In this document: positions 46,141 through 58,471 of the stretch, piece by piece
Layout: each line of letters begins with the position of its first letter
Position numbering within the stretch: the first letter of the stretch is position 1
Assembly (NCBI GenBank): GCA_029582155.1
Contig: CM055897.1
Location: forward strand, 18,563,035 to 18,627,034
Length of the DNA stretch: 64,000 bases
Direction of reading: 5' to 3'
Source of the DNA: Panopea generosa
Taxonomy: Eukaryota; Mollusca; Bivalvia; Adapedonta; Hiatellidae
Position numbers and translations under genes: made by a program
The notes under the pieces: generated by a model
The model's input: the letters and a program-made list of their open reading frames with translations, nothing else
Databases searched by the model: none
What the model was told of the DNA's origin: nothing

Positions 46141-47675
46141 TTTATATATTAAAGCCTCATTAAACTTCCGAAATGATTCTGCTATAGAGCATATGTTCAC
46201 ACACCAGTGATCATAAAACAAAAAAATAGTTATCGTTTATTTCCTTTTAAAGAACTAGATTATGTTCACGCACCTTGGACATTTTTTTGAAAATAGCGAT
46301 GAAGCGAATGATACATTGGATATAAGGATAATAATTTTACAGAAATAGTAAATAAACATGTTTCATTAACGATCTTTCATACTAAGAAACAAAATTAACT
46401 AGAAAGGTTCACACATGAAATCTTGACTATATCAATGTAAGAAATAAGTGGAAATATAACGTTACGTTTAATCTATATAGCTGTCTTAGATTGAAATATA
46501 GTTTTTGCAATGATAAAATCTGCAAACAAACAGAGAAACATAAATATAAAATTGAAGTGGGAAAATGTAATTCTCGAACACTTTAATCACTTTTTTAAAG
46601 ACGCTGGTGCTTCCAATTAAGGAAAAAAAAGAAAATTCAACATTATAGTATATTATTTTGTATTTGGGTTAATATGGCAAAAACGTTTAAAAACTATTTT
46701 GAATTAATAGCATTACATTTGAAAGAAGATATTGAAGTTTCTGCGTTTGATGGCTTTTATAATTTTATTAATTTAAAAGTATAGATTGAAACTGAGCTTA
46801 ATATTCCTGAAATTTATGACGATTATGTTATAAATTATATGTGTTTCTCGATATTTCAATTTCAATTGTATAATTGATATAACAATTTTCCCTTTATATA
46901 GCATGTTATTTCTCAGCTTGGATTTGTTTAACAACATACATTGTATACTAACTATGAAACATTTTGTGCATTGTGATGTATTTTGTAATATAATGTATAT
47001 GTTTCAAACTTTAAGGTTGTATATCAGAAAAAAAACAGGAAATAAATATCTTAAAAATAAAATAATTTTTAAAATGAAATCCCCATTCTAAAAAAAGGCA
47101 ACGTTTAAATACTGTTTCGCGTCATAATTCGGACTGTTTCTGAGATGAAACAAACTGTGTAATATATTAACCAGTATCACAAATCAAATCGAAATTAAAA
47201 TGAAATTAAGTGATGCATTTGATATGTCACAAACAATGTTGAAATTTTAGATTATTCTAACCTGGCTAACCTGGACAATAGGAATATATTAAAATGACAT
47301 GTTCAAACAGATATCCTTATGGCTATATGGCGGTCATGATTTGTTTGAAAAAAAACAACAACATTTAAGCCAATTCCAAAAAAAATGATAAATCCTGATA
47401 TATATCCGTTATGAGGGTCTCAAGGAAAACTGACTTTGTCAATTGAGTAAAGTAAATTGAGTCAACCTCAATCAATAAATAATGTTCCTCCTTACTTCCT
47501 TATTGATTTATTTACATGTATTACAGCTTTCTCCGATTATCTATTATTAAATAAAATCAAGAATAGAAATGAAATTGAATTGTTTTTCTTATTGTAAAGT
47601 ATATTGTGTTAAACATTTGTTTACACAATAATATAGAAAGATAATATATATACAGTGCAGAATATACATGAAATG

Positions 47676-47735
<60 letters not shown>

Positions 47736-48480
47736 AAAAAACAACGTAGGACATCACTTTTAGAATAACCAGTTATGTGTATTAAAGCATGGCCTAAAAG
47801 GGATTTGTGTGACGACTTTCACGACATACCGACAGTTTTGAAAAATAAAAAGGAACAACTGAAATGAAGTAAATTGAAATATTAAGCAATGTGATACTTT
47901 GGTGTTTATGATTGTTTATGTTAAAGATTACCAAACTATGCGAATGTTGTAAAACTGTGAAACATTGAATTAATATTGCTATTTTACCAATTAAACACAT
48001 AGTTTAATTTAGTCTCTGAAAGGCAAAGGAAAAGAAAGAAAACTCGCACTAAAATATCTAAAAAATTATAGTTTTCAAATAATTTAAACCATGTAATTAT
48101 TATATAGAACTACACTGTTATAATTCGAATATCAAACTATATTAGTTAGTTAACATGTTATATGCGTATATATATTGAATTTATTTTACTGGGTAGATCC
48201 AGCGTCGATGAATGACACGTGCCGCATTTAACAGTTTAACGACCTTCAGCCCAACATTCTGACTCGCAATATACACTGAGGGACTTTAAAACGCTAAAGT
48301 CGGACCTTTATAAAATAAAAAAAGCCTTTTGTCTATCAATTTTAATCACACATGGCAACAATAAACATCCACATAAGCCTGGCAACTACCTTTTGCAGCG
48401 ATTAAGCAACACATCTCCGAATATTTAAAGCATGATATTGAACAAGGCCGCGGGAAAAGTCATTTCTGTTTCTCGGAAAG
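46141..48480. other. No recognisable gene; (CA)n tract
   Basis: AT-rich sequence with a (CA)n microsatellite at 47681-47731. Small ORFs without domains. Confidence 0.5.
47681..47731 (+). repeat. (CA)n microsatellite
   Basis: About 25 uninterrupted CA dinucleotides. Confidence 0.97.
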
Positions 48481-48492
48481 GCTGACGAGCGT

Positions 48493-48681
48493 TTATGCGT
48501 CTTCACAAATCATCTCAGACATATTAAGTTCCACAACAATGAGCTTGTTATCATTCATGGCAATATGACAGTTGGGTCTTACATTGACGACGTTGGTACG
48601 TCCTGTCGCACTAGCGTTTTTTTTCGACGTAATCATTGTGGAGGTCATTTTTTCTTTCAACATGGTTATTCTCCGATACAT
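48493..48681 (-). other. Short reverse-strand ORF, unrecognised
   Basis: An ATG-started frame of 62 codons: MYRRITMLKEKMTSTMIT, ASATGRTNVVNVRPNCHIAM, NDNKLIVVELNMSEMICEDA. Composition is less AT-biased than the surroundings and the C-terminal half looks protein-like, but no family is recognised. It may be a decayed exon or chance. Confidence 0.2.
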
Positions 48682-48799
48682 ACGGCACGCTTTACAACAG
48701 TTTGTTTTTCAAGTCAATGCCATTAGGATTGTAGTATTGCCATCTTCGTCCCCAGACACGTTTCCAATTGAGAATGCCTGAAACGAGTTAACGCATTAA

Positions 48800-51218
48800 C
48801 GCTCATGGGCCACCTACGAATTTCCTAAGCCATGGTTTAGGAATGGACAAAACATTCCCAAGCAATGTATTAAAAATGTGCTTTTAAAGAAAAGAGATCC
48901 ATGCATTGTTACAAATGGCAGTTATCTCCGCTTTTTATTGCAAAGTTTAAGATGTTGCTTTCTAAAACTTTTATTCACAGAAAATTGTTAATATTTTTAA
49001 ATATAATTCACACAATTTGTTAATCTTATGTGGATGTTTATTGTTGCCAATGTTTATTGCAATTGCTAAACAATTTTGCGTTTTTGAAGTCTCTCATTGT
49101 AAACCAAAAGTCAGCAATATATAACAAATAGACAGATCAGATGGTTATCAAATTTATGTCAATTCAAATATAATGCAATCTAAAGCGGGAATATAATTAA
49201 TTATCATAAAATTTTGCGCATCAACGCTAGGAAACTCATTCTAACAATATTTTGACAAGCTTTGATAGTTAAACCAATCGCTGAGGAAATTAATAAATAC
49301 ATTAAATCATACTATTTGATTATTGAGTGACAATTCTAAAATTTTAAAAATAAAATGACATTACAATACTTTCAAAGCCACTAGAATTGTAACCGATTGA
49401 ACTGTATGAGGACATCTTCCAATGAATTTATGTAACTATATCTAACCAATCAAAATAAACTTTCAAGTCGACTTAAACCGAAGAAGTAATTTCACTTTTA
49501 AACAAAAACATTCACTCTTGTCTATCGTAAATCTGTATGAACATATCATTAACATGTGTCAATATGGAAAGGAAACTAACAGATCGATGGTAAGTCTTTG
49601 TTTCATACAAATGACAATGATGTTTGATTATTATTTTAAGCATTTTAGAACCTGGTGCAATTACTTAATAAATAATTCTTGTTGTCAATACGTTTTGACC
49701 AAATTGTTCTTTTCATGGGGTATGCTTTTTATATACTTTAAAATACAAAAGCATGGTTAAGTATGAATATTTCAATTCATTTACAGTCCGATTGATCCAG
49801 TTATTTTAAAAGTATTGTTATGTCATTTTATTTTCTAAGTGGCTTGTATTTGGAGTTTGTCGCGTGTCATATTACAGGGGTTATGGCAACTAAACATACA
49901 CAAACTTATTATACTCGTATGTATATGCAAATAATATATTGTCAAAATGATTAAACATTCGCTCAATAATTCAAGCATTACCTGAATAATTCCAAAATGG
50001 TATAAAAGATTATTTATCACTAAACTTTGCATGGGATTAATTTGAACAATCCACTGTTGTTTTACTCGAGTGTCTTGTTTTATATCATTGGGAGTTGGTA
50101 GAAAATAAACTTTATGTTTTTTAAACATATTTTGATGAAATTATGTGTATAGATATTTAACCTGAAATCAGACACAGGTGATTGGTTTAAAGGTTATTCA
50201 AATCCAGTTTACGGTTACTAAAATGAGAAAAAGGTTTCCGCTTAATAACTTAAATTGCTTTCCTTTAATTATACTAATATATTATAAAACGATTACGAAG
50301 AAAGTTCAGATCTGATCATTTGCTCTCGCGTCTTTTTCCTTGCTAGAACAATATCTGAATGTTGATTGTGAGAGGCCACCAAAGTCGAGTGTTGGACATG
50401 CGACATCTGCCGTGAGCAGCTTGAATACTTTCAACTGCACTACTTATCTGCTTTGTTTCCACTAAAATATTTCTCTGAACTTGGCTGTAAAGTTTCTACC
50501 ACAAAATGAAAGCTTTGGGTGTATAAGTCAATCCGGCCAAGGTCACTGTTTCTTTAAACGAAAAAAAAAACAAAACAGTTTCTGCTTAATAAGTTTAGAT
50601 TTTTTGCAATATGCTTTGATGAGCTTGTGTATGCAGGTTTCTAGTGTGCTAAATGAAGTTACTTTGTTTCATACTGTTTTACATAAAGTTAACAAGTATT
50701 GTTTAAAATGCTTTTGGCTAAATTGCCGTTCGCTTAAGATCTTGAACACATATTCTTTTCAAATATTCAATTACATGTACTCTTATGTTTGAGTGCTTTA
50801 ATTTTATGTCCAAAAGTATATTTTCCTTGCGTTTCGTTTCAGTTTTGGACATAGCAGAATGTGATGTGATTAAAGAAAACTGAAAGATCTACAACGTCTA
50901 TTAGATGAAATAAGATGAACCAAACGTATGAAAATAGACAATTTGAAAGTAAAATGTTTTGCTATTTGATGCGAATTAAGTACAATTTCATCATTAACAT
51001 GCCAATAACCTCCACTTTGTGGTAAACTTTCATTATAGTAATAAAATGCATAACTAAAGACGTTTCTGCAGATTGTTACTGCACATCGGTATGCGCATAT
51101 TTCCTTTCTGTTTCTTTTATTTTTGAGTTTTAATTTCTCCGTTTGGTTCATTTAGATACGAGTCATTCGGATATCATCAAAATATATTTCGCATCGAGTA
51201 TTTTTTCACATTTTCAAG
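48800..51218. other. No recognisable gene
   Basis: AT-rich. ORFs at 49518-49760, 49835-50128, 50481-50792 and 50870-51151 are ATG- or near-ATG-started but have no domain or splice context. 50340-50440 holds a weak tRNA-like segment in reverse ('ccgtgagcagcttgaatac'). Confidence 0.4.
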
Positions 51219-51780
51219 ATGTCATCCATAAATAAATCTGAGAAGGATAAGTTTTTGTCAAAGAAACGATCTAAAAGCATGGATGAGTACAGGTTCTTTC
51301 GTCCTCAACCTCCAGAAACGTACCAACCCGTACACAGCGAAACAACGGACGGAAATATCGCCATAGCTCGTAGTGATACTATTCCGGACAGTACATTTTC
51401 GGATATGGATAATTTGTCTCAAAATGCTAATGACAGTGTGACTGAAACAACATTCATACCTGGATGGCGACAAAGAAGGACAACTGTAGAAGTTGATCAT
51501 TTAGCTGACCAAGTGGAATGCAACAGTTGTGACGAAACACTTCGATTAAAAGATATTGCGGAATAACCTAGGCATGGCTATGGTTCATTATTATATATAA
51601 ACTGTACCTTTTGAGTTTGAAGTTTGAGAAAAATTGGTAACGAACAAGATGCACCGAGTTAGCCGGAAAGATCCAAAAGTATTTGACATCAACAAAAATG
51701 CAGCATTAGATAAATGCTTTATCAATATTTTTTCCATGCATCACATAGACATTATGATTAGAAATTTACTATATTGAGAT
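51219..51780 (+). pseudogene. MULE-type transposon protein, N-terminal exon
   Basis: Starts at a good ATG (51219): MSSINKSEKDKFLSKKRSKS (basic, NLS-like). It then has FIPGWRQRRTTVEVDHLADQ and CNSCDETLRLKDIAE. The W+xGRRxVE...LA...CxxC...L.L pattern is the N-terminal zinc-binding start of MULE-like proteins. A TAA at 51564 ends the open frame, but reading resumes as RHGYGSLLYI and, in another frame, HRVSRKDPKVFDINKNAAL (to about 51700), the expected next segment. Only about 65 residues are then missing before the transposase core at 56500, so the two are probably one gene. Confidence 0.6.
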
Positions 51781-52014
51781 AAAACACCGTAAAACAATAA
51801 TGAAATGTGTTGGGACCTGAAACCTATGATTATTAGTCAGGGGCTCTGTCAAGCTCCAATTAGTGAATGTAAGTCATCAGATCAAAGTCATCTTAGTATT
51901 AAACAATGAAAGTTACCTAGGATTTCTGCTGCAAATTATTATCAAATACTGCTTTTTTAGTTTGAATTTTACTGATAATTGATTGGTGCTGGAACTGACC
52001 TATATGCCTTGCTA

Positions 52015-52460
52015 AAACTAACCAATACAGACTTGTTTCATGAAACCAGAGATTTCTTTATGCTTCGTCTTTGATTTCAGTATTCCAGTTTGATGAAATG
52101 ATTTTAGTAGTCAAAGTTGACTTTTATTTAAATATGTTTTGAAAATTTAATAATGGAAACCTGTACAATACTAACCAATACAGACTAGCTTTATGTTACC
52201 ACAAATTTCGTTATGCTTTGTCTTTGTTTTCAATATTCCAGTTTGGTGAAATGATTTTAGTAGTCAAATTTGACTTTTATTCAAATATTTTTGAAAATTT
52301 AATAATGGAAAACAGTACAAAACTAACCAATATAGACTAGCTTTATGTAACCACGGCTTTCTTTATGTTTTATCTTAGCTTTCTGTATTCCAGTTTGTTG
52401 AAATGATTTTAGTAGCCTAAATTGATTTTTTCAAAAATTGTTTTCTGAAAAATTGATAAA
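52015..52460 (+). repeat. ~153-bp tandem repeat, three copies
   Basis: Units with 'aaactaaccaatacagact', 'ctttatg', 'tattccagtttgatgaaatg', 'attttagtagtcaaa' and 'gaaaatttaataatggaaa' start at about 52015, 52172 and 52318. The third is the most diverged. Confidence 0.75.
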
Positions 52461-52469
52461 TGAAGGTTA

Positions 52470-52625
52470 ACCAGTACTCGAGCACACCTATCTTTGCACG
52501 TAAAAAGCAACTTTCCCCGTTGAATCAATGGTGAGAAATGGACGCATACTTTCGTGTGAGAGTCATCATAGAGAATGTAACTTGGCAGGGATTTGAACTA
52601 GCAACATCTTCATTGATAGCTACTA
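52470..52625 (-). mobile_element. SINE family A copy
   Basis: Same family as 1-175 and 55205-55425: 'agcacacc', 'caactttccccgttgaatca', 'ggcagggatttgaactagcaac'. The tRNA-like head (reverse strand) is at its right end and is degraded. Confidence 0.6.
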
Positions 52626-52629
52626 TGAA

Positions 52630-54970
52630 TACTACTACTACTACTTTTAATACTACTATCAACAATAATAATAATAATAAGATAATAATTATAAAAATAA
52701 TAATAATATTATAAATAGTTTCAAGTTTATTCAGCAATCGGCAAATATTGCCTTTGGCCATTTACAAAGTTATACAAAGAAATATGGAAAAGACAATACA
52801 TATTGTAACAAACATATATAACGAACATTACACAAATAACAACACATCACATGTACATTAATCCTTCGAAGCAATGATACTTTCAAGGGTATTTTTTTCT
52901 TATTACAAGAGCTTCTTGAATAAATTTTGAAATTTTGAACAACATCTTTTATTCTTAGACGACATGAAATCTGTAATTTATTGAGTGTAGGCCAAGCCTT
53001 GCGGTATTTCGTACGAACTTTGTTGTTTTTAGTACAACATAGTAAGAAATGCTATTCTGACTCAATAAACATTATGGTTGCAAAGTTTGCATAATCTATC
53101 AGCACGATCAATACCATTATAGTGTCCGGTCTCAATTTCAAGAGAATGTGAGCTTAAGCTTAAGCACTTATATTACTTTAGTAGAGAATCATTTTTAAGT
53201 TTGTCAAAATAGTCTTCATAGCAAAATATGCTTTTAATAATCAAGTTTAGGGGAGTTGTGTATACTCATACTCCATTATGAACAAACTGGTCTTGCAATC
53301 GCCTTTAAAATAAAGAGAAATAATTGGCATTGGTCCGAAAGTCGTTAGTTAAATTCGAATAACCAAGATTGTCAATAATAGTTCTAATCCGATTAGCCTA
53401 TCAACTCCCATTTATGTTATTACATTGATCAATATAAATGCTGTATATAGGTGAGTTAATATCACTCATGACCTTTAACCAAAACTTTAACGACCTTTCC
53501 TAGTTATTACAGTTAATGGAAATCGCCCTAATTCCCCATAAACAGCATTATTTGACACATGTTAACGTACTCCCAAAATATACATGTACTTGCAAAATTT
53601 GATATGCAATTTATCCATTTCTTTATAAATATACACGCCCCAAGCTTCAGCTCCATACAATAAAATTGGTACAACCATGAAATCGAATAATGACAGTTTT
53701 GTTTTAATATCTAACGGTACTCTATCAAACACCGAATGCCCTTAAGGCTTGATCAAATAAAGTTTTAACAGTGTTTGGCAGGTTACCGGTGTGGGTTAAG
53801 TTAATACCTAAATATGTTAAGTTATCTACCATTTCATTTTTTCTCTCCATTTTTCAACAATTCCACATTACGAATTGTTTTCCTTTTTATTTACATTTAT
53901 TTTCAAACCCTATTTATGCAAGTATTGGTAAATACTATTAATCTGAGCCTGTAGGCGAAAAGGATAAGATATCTTGTCAACATAATCAGTAAGTGCCTCA
54001 AAATTGATTTTAGCGACAATATCATTTATAAACAAAATGAACAATATGAGCGACAGTGGCTCTCCTAGCTTCAAGCCCAACGTGACGTTGAAGAACTCTG
54101 ACAAATCCATATTCGATGAAAGTTAATCACATAATTTAACATTGTTATATATAGAATTTATCATATGTACTATTTTACAGCTAATACCAGATTGAAGGAA
54201 TTTCACGAGGAGAGCATCCCTTATAACAGTGTCAAATGCTTTTTCATAGTCAATGAATACACACCATAATTTAGAGTTAGCGGATAATACATTTTGTAAA
54301 ATAGAATGTAAAATAAATACTGCATCTGTGGTAAAGCGTTTATCACGAAAATTGTGCATCATTAAAAACATTTTCGGTTTCACACCAATTATTTATTCGG
54401 TTTCTTAAGGTTAAGGAAAAAATCTTACCGATTGTATTTACTTACGTTATCCCGCGATAATTTGAAAGATTACCAATATTTCCTTTTTTATGAATGGGGA
54501 CAATTACACAGTTACACCAAGCCTAGGGATAAATACCCGAGTTATAGATAATATTAAACATCGTACATAAGTAAGGACTTATAAAATCACTCGCTTCAAT
54601 AAAGAAATAAGCTACATTGTTATAATAAACGGCGCTTTTGTTTCTATTCAATGAAGAAGTTGTTTTTCGTATTTCTTCGATACTGAACGAAGCATCTAAC
54701 ATTTCAATGCGTATCGTCTCATCACGAGTTCGGCTATAATCTTCCATGTTTTCATGGACATGAGGTGTATTAGAAATTGACGTAAAATGATCAACAAAGT
54801 CGCTCATACTCATATCGTTTTGGTTATTGTTTTTTCTTATAAGTTAACTTATATATATATTTCCAGAACTTTTTGGGTGATTTTTCACTTAAATTAATAA
54901 TAGTAGTAATTTTATTATATAGTATATTTTCTTTATACTTTCTGTTTGTATCAAACAATGACATCATGGA
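52630..54970 (-). mobile_element. 5'-truncated LINE, reverse strand, inserted in the MULE locus
   Basis: On the reverse strand, reading from 54970 down: EKSPKKFWKYI (linker), MSMSDFVDHFTSI, SFSIEEIRKTTSSLNRNKSA, IVPIHKKGNIGNLSNYRGI, WCVFIDYEKAFDTV (RT motif A), GLKLGEPLSLILFILFINDI (motif B), then YGAEAWGVY, KFCKY, NNAVYGELGRFPL, HSLEIETGHYNG, and a 3' UTR with AATAAA and an (ATT)n tail at about 52655-52705. Many frameshifts and stops break it and no intact YxDD motif C was found. The tail style and the GELGR motif are typical of molluscan LINEs. It differs from the 5377 LINE. Confidence 0.75.
53910..54813 (-). pseudogene. LINE reverse transcriptase remnant
   Basis: Three open pieces make up the RT domain: 54523-54813 (palm entry; the GP.GI-like motif is degraded to NRNKSAVYYNNV), 54123-54383 (motif A FIDYEKAFD, both Asp present) and 53910-54110 (motif B, where Q of KQGxPLSP is L). 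Pieces are in shifted frames and the active-site DD segment is replaced by TDYVDK. No function remains. Confidence 0.7.
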
Positions 54971-55204
54971 ATATGGACATTTTTAACAAAATAGTAAAAT
55001 AATAAATATTGCTTTTCTATTTTTGGTGTTTTTTCTAACATATTGCTCTGTACGGTTAAACAAAAACGTGTCACAGTAGCAAAATATGCATAACAAAGAA
55101 ACTGACCTTAATATATGATTGATTGATTGAATATTTATCGTCTTTTTATGCCATCGAAGACTAACAAACGATCAGTTAAACTAACCACAGTCCTGGGATC
55201 CTGA
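54971..55204. other. No recognisable gene
   Basis: AT-rich spacer between the LINE and the SINE; nothing seen. Confidence 0.4.
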
Positions 55205-55425
55205 AAGGTTAATTAGTACTCTAGCACACACCATCTCTGCATGTTACTGATTATTACTTTCCCATTTGAATCAGCTGTGAGAGATGAATGATAATTAGAC
55301 ACAATGTTGTATATCTGTTATCACGGAGACTGTTGCCGGGTTGGAATTCGAACTCACGACCCCTGAATTGATAGTCAGACGTGTTACCCACTGAGCTAAT
55401 CGAGCCTGGCTACCTTGATATATAG
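55205..55425 (-). mobile_element. SINE family A, best-preserved copy
   Basis: The reverse strand begins at about 55411 with 'aggctcgattagctcagtgg' (A-box), continues 'gtaacacgtctgactatc' and has a clear B-box 'gagttcgaattcc', then the body down to about 55205. This identifies the family as tRNA-derived and fixes the orientation of the other two copies. Confidence 0.8.
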
Positions 55426-55934
55426 ATATACCCTTGACGCCAAATTTCACAAAGCCAGAAGGTCAGTTTTAGATCTCATCTCGACAAGGTGAATACTGTA
55501 CCAAGTTTTCCAAAGGGATAAGAAGATATGGAACAGACTTGAAACGTCATATGGATGGACAATATTTCTATATTTCCCGTCGGCAATGTGACAGGGGATA
55601 ACATGAGTATATGGTTTAAAAAAATCAAATTTGTATTGAGTTTATTACATGAATCTTGAAAATGAGAGCCTGTTCAACCCATTACAGGAATGCTTCACAT
55701 TGGCTCAGGTCACAGACAGATTGAGAGTCTCATGTCAGTACTTGAAATTTCAGTTTTTAATTCATACACTATGAAGAGACGTGAAATTGAAGTAGCCGGG
55801 CCAATCTTATTCATTACACAAATAACTTGTACGGAAGCACTGAATGAAGAAGTGACAATGATTTAAAAAGGCCAATGGTAATTTGTAATGTATTATAATT
55901 TTCAGTTTATTTCACCATGATAAACATGTGTTAT

Positions 55935-56000
55935 GACTGAGAATTTGAGCGGGATCGAACCCGTGACCACTTGATTGGTTCTCTGGTCTGACATGAAGTG
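55935..56000 (-). other. tRNA-like segment, reverse strand
   Basis: Reverse reading gives 'cacgggttcgatcccgctc', a perfect B-box with a paired T-stem, preceded by 'accaatcaagtggt'. The A-box side ('gtcagaccagagaacc') is poor. It is likely a SINE head within the MULE intron. Confidence 0.45.
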
Positions 56001-56204
56001 TACTATATTTTATGTTGTTTATATTCATATCAGTGCACTGATGTGACAAGTCATCTAACAATGATTGAAATATATAATCTTTAGCTACTGGTTAGAGGTT
56101 GATAGAGATTATCTCATGGGTCTTTGTCTGTCACCATCTAGTCGTAAAAAATATATGTTTTACATTGATTCTATACTAGAAACGCATAGTTTATATGTAT
56201 AATG

Positions 56205-56290
56205 ATAAAGCCTGGGGATCGAATCTGCAGCATCTGATGTGAGCAGCCAACACGCTATCCACTGCACAACCACTCCGCTTGAATCGGTGT
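56205..56290 (-). other. tRNA-like segment, reverse strand
   Basis: Reverse reading gives 'gcggagtggttgtgcagtgg', 'atagcgtgttggctgctcac' and 'cagattcgatccccaggc'. A- and B-box-like blocks are the right distance apart. It is probably another SINE head. Confidence 0.45.
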
Positions 56291-56489
56291 ACAGAGACGA
56301 ATGTCATTCAGTTTTTACCAGATGTGTATGTTTATAACGTTTATAACGTAAAGATCCTGGTCAGTGTTTTGACCTTAATCATAACAGAAGCTGCTGCTGG
56401 GTTATAGCCTTTGGATTGTTCAGCTATACCTGCTTTGTACTGCTTTATTAATGTACATCGCCATTTATTTCCTTATTTAAAATAATGTT

Positions 56490-57540
56490 TCCTGATGAAA
56501 GTCAGTCAAGTTCTAGTACACCAATATCGGGTCAATTCAAATATGATACGGGCTGGCAAAAGCTTGGTTCAGGACGATGCTACGATAGTTAATCAGGTGT
56601 TAACACCATGTTAGGCAATAGTACAGGTAAAATTGTTGCATATAATGTCCGATCAAAAGACTGCAGAAAATGTACACATTATGAAAACAAAATACAAACA
56701 CCGCCAGTACATAAGTGTTCTAGAAATTGGTATGGGAGCTCAAAGGCTATGGAGCCTGATGTTGAAAGTAGCTTAGAAATAGAATAAAAAAATATACAAG
56801 TTGATGAAATGATAATGGACGATGATGCAACCATTATGGTTAAGATAAATAAGGTAGTAGCTCATCCAATGGCTTAATGGTCAGATGCCAGTAACACTAA
56901 AAAACATCTTGGTAACAGTCTGTATTGTTTGCAGAAGAAACATAAGTATTTAACAACCAAGGTTATACAGTGGTTTCAGAAATGTTTCAGTTATTCTGTA
57001 ATACAGAATAAGGAGAATCCTGATGGACCGACAAAAGCTATCAATCAAATTGTTCCGCATTTATTTGCAGATTCCTGTGACAATTGGTGTGGTTACCATA
57101 GATATACGGATAACTACAAGCACAGTTCAACACCATATGGTAAAGACCTTGTTGGTGCAGAACTACGAAAAGACTTGGACCATGTGTTTAAAAGACTCGT
57201 ATTAAATGTTGATAAGATTGCTCCTGCAGCGTCTACTAAGGATGTAGAATCCTTTAATAACATGATAGCCTTAAAAGCCCCCAAAGCGATGCCACTATTC
57301 TGCATCCAATAGTTAAAAAATAGACTAATTTATGCGGTAGCCAAAACAAATGCTGGGCATTCATATGTTAACCGTGTTAATGTAGAAACTGAAATTTCTC
57401 CTGGAAAATTCTATGCTAAATTGGTAAAGAAAAGTGACTATACAAGGGTGAAAAGATCATAGTTTGAAAGTACAAGAACATTCAAGAAAAGGAAACTTGA
57501 AAAGAAACTTAAAAACAAAAATGTTATTTCTCGGAATTAG
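56490..57540 (+). pseudogene. MULE-type transposase core (single frame with stops)
   Basis: One frame, with no frameshift, encodes PISGQFKYDTGWQKLGSG, MLGNSTGKIVAYNVRSKDC, CSRNWYGSSKAMEPDVESS, MIMDDDATIMV, WSDASNTKKHLGNSLY, AINQIVPHLFADSCDNWCGY, YKHSSTPYGKDLVGAELRK and LNVDKIAPAASTKDVESFN, then KNRLIYAVAKTNAGHSYVN. This order, with the Asp of DTGWQK (56545) and the acidic DDDAT motif, is that of Mutator-like transposases. In-frame stops lie near 56590, 56785 and 56878 and at 57310, 57460 and 57538. An acceptor-like 'tgtttgcag' occurs at 56933 but the frame reads straight through it. The protein would cut and join the element's ends if intact. Confidence 0.72.
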
Positions 57541-58471
57541 CTTAGAGAAGGCATCTCTTACATGTCGGTTGTGGCTACCAGTCATATTTGTGATGTAACA
57601 GAAATACCAATCCCTGTAATCATACCACCATCCCAAAAGGTTGTTTGTGATGAAGCGCAACAAAACGCTCACTGTGATATTGAGACAATATCTCTTCACA
57701 AAAGTTGTGATATTACTCAGTTGGCTGGTGTATGTTGCAATGAACATTTTTATAAATATATTATGCCATCTCAGCCTTTTTCCACTGCTGCGTCAGACAT
57801 TACAGGGTTAATAGTGCAACGCGGCAAAAAGTTTCAAAAAGGTCAAATAGTCAGAAGTGAAAGCTTACAGTGTGCCCTTCAGTTGTTTTTGGCTTGGTTA
57901 CAGAGTATAGGAAAGTGCATTCTCATTGGCCCTAAGTTTTGGAAATTTGATTTACCAAGATTAATCAAAGCTTTTGAAATTTGTAAACTCCTAAATGCTT
58001 TTCAGGAAATAGTGATTGGATCTATTGATATACATTTATTACTTTATTTAAAACCCTGCATTCACAACTTGAAAGTTACAAACAGTCTGCATTGGCAGAT
58101 GTTCAAAGTTTCCAATTATTGGTTCAACATTCTAGTATAACTGACGATATCTTACTCACCCAAAGTAAACTGACAACTTACTCTATAAGTTTTTACAAGC
58201 ATAACAAAGATGGTGACTATAATATTTCTACAATGGACTGCTTCCTAAACGACAAAGTTATATCCAGTGATATGGTTAAAACATTGCAAGTAGTGGGCTC
58301 TGCTTACAGCACCTGGATTTGGCAATAATGCGCTATGGTATGGAAGTGTTTTCTCATATATTTAAGGAGAAACTAGCAAATGAGAAGCCTAGAGTTACAA
58401 ACATGAAACGTATTATTGATAGTGTAGTCAGTTATCTCCGAAAGGATAAACCACATTTATTCTGTGAGTAA
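57541..58471 (+). pseudogene. DEDD 3'-5' exonuclease-like domain fused to the MULE transposase
   Basis: Same frame as the transposase: REGISYMSV, then HCDIETISLHKSCDITQLAG (exonuclease motif I, D-x-E retained), YIMPSQPFSTAASDITGL, LFLAWLQSIGKCILIGPKF, WKFDLPRLIKAFEIC (motif II Asp) and SIDIHLLLYLKP. After a frameshift near 58050: SALADVQSFQLLVQHSSITD (motif III Asp; the usual upstream His appears as Gln). After another near 58310: YGMEVFSHIFKEKLANEKPR and IIDSVVSYLRKDKPHLFCE, ending TAA 58469-58471. The DnaQ-type fold could trim DNA ends; that role is inferred. Fusion of this domain to MULE-like proteins is recalled from other molluscan predicted proteins, not tested here. Confidence 0.65.

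Noticed and set aside
56545-57540. Six in-frame stops that are all TAA or TAG, suggesting a variant code with TAA/TAG as Gln
   Set aside because: Other coding regions in the window use TGA, TAA and TAG as lesions at positions where relatives have other residues, and the SDR gene ends normally. Simple decay explains it.
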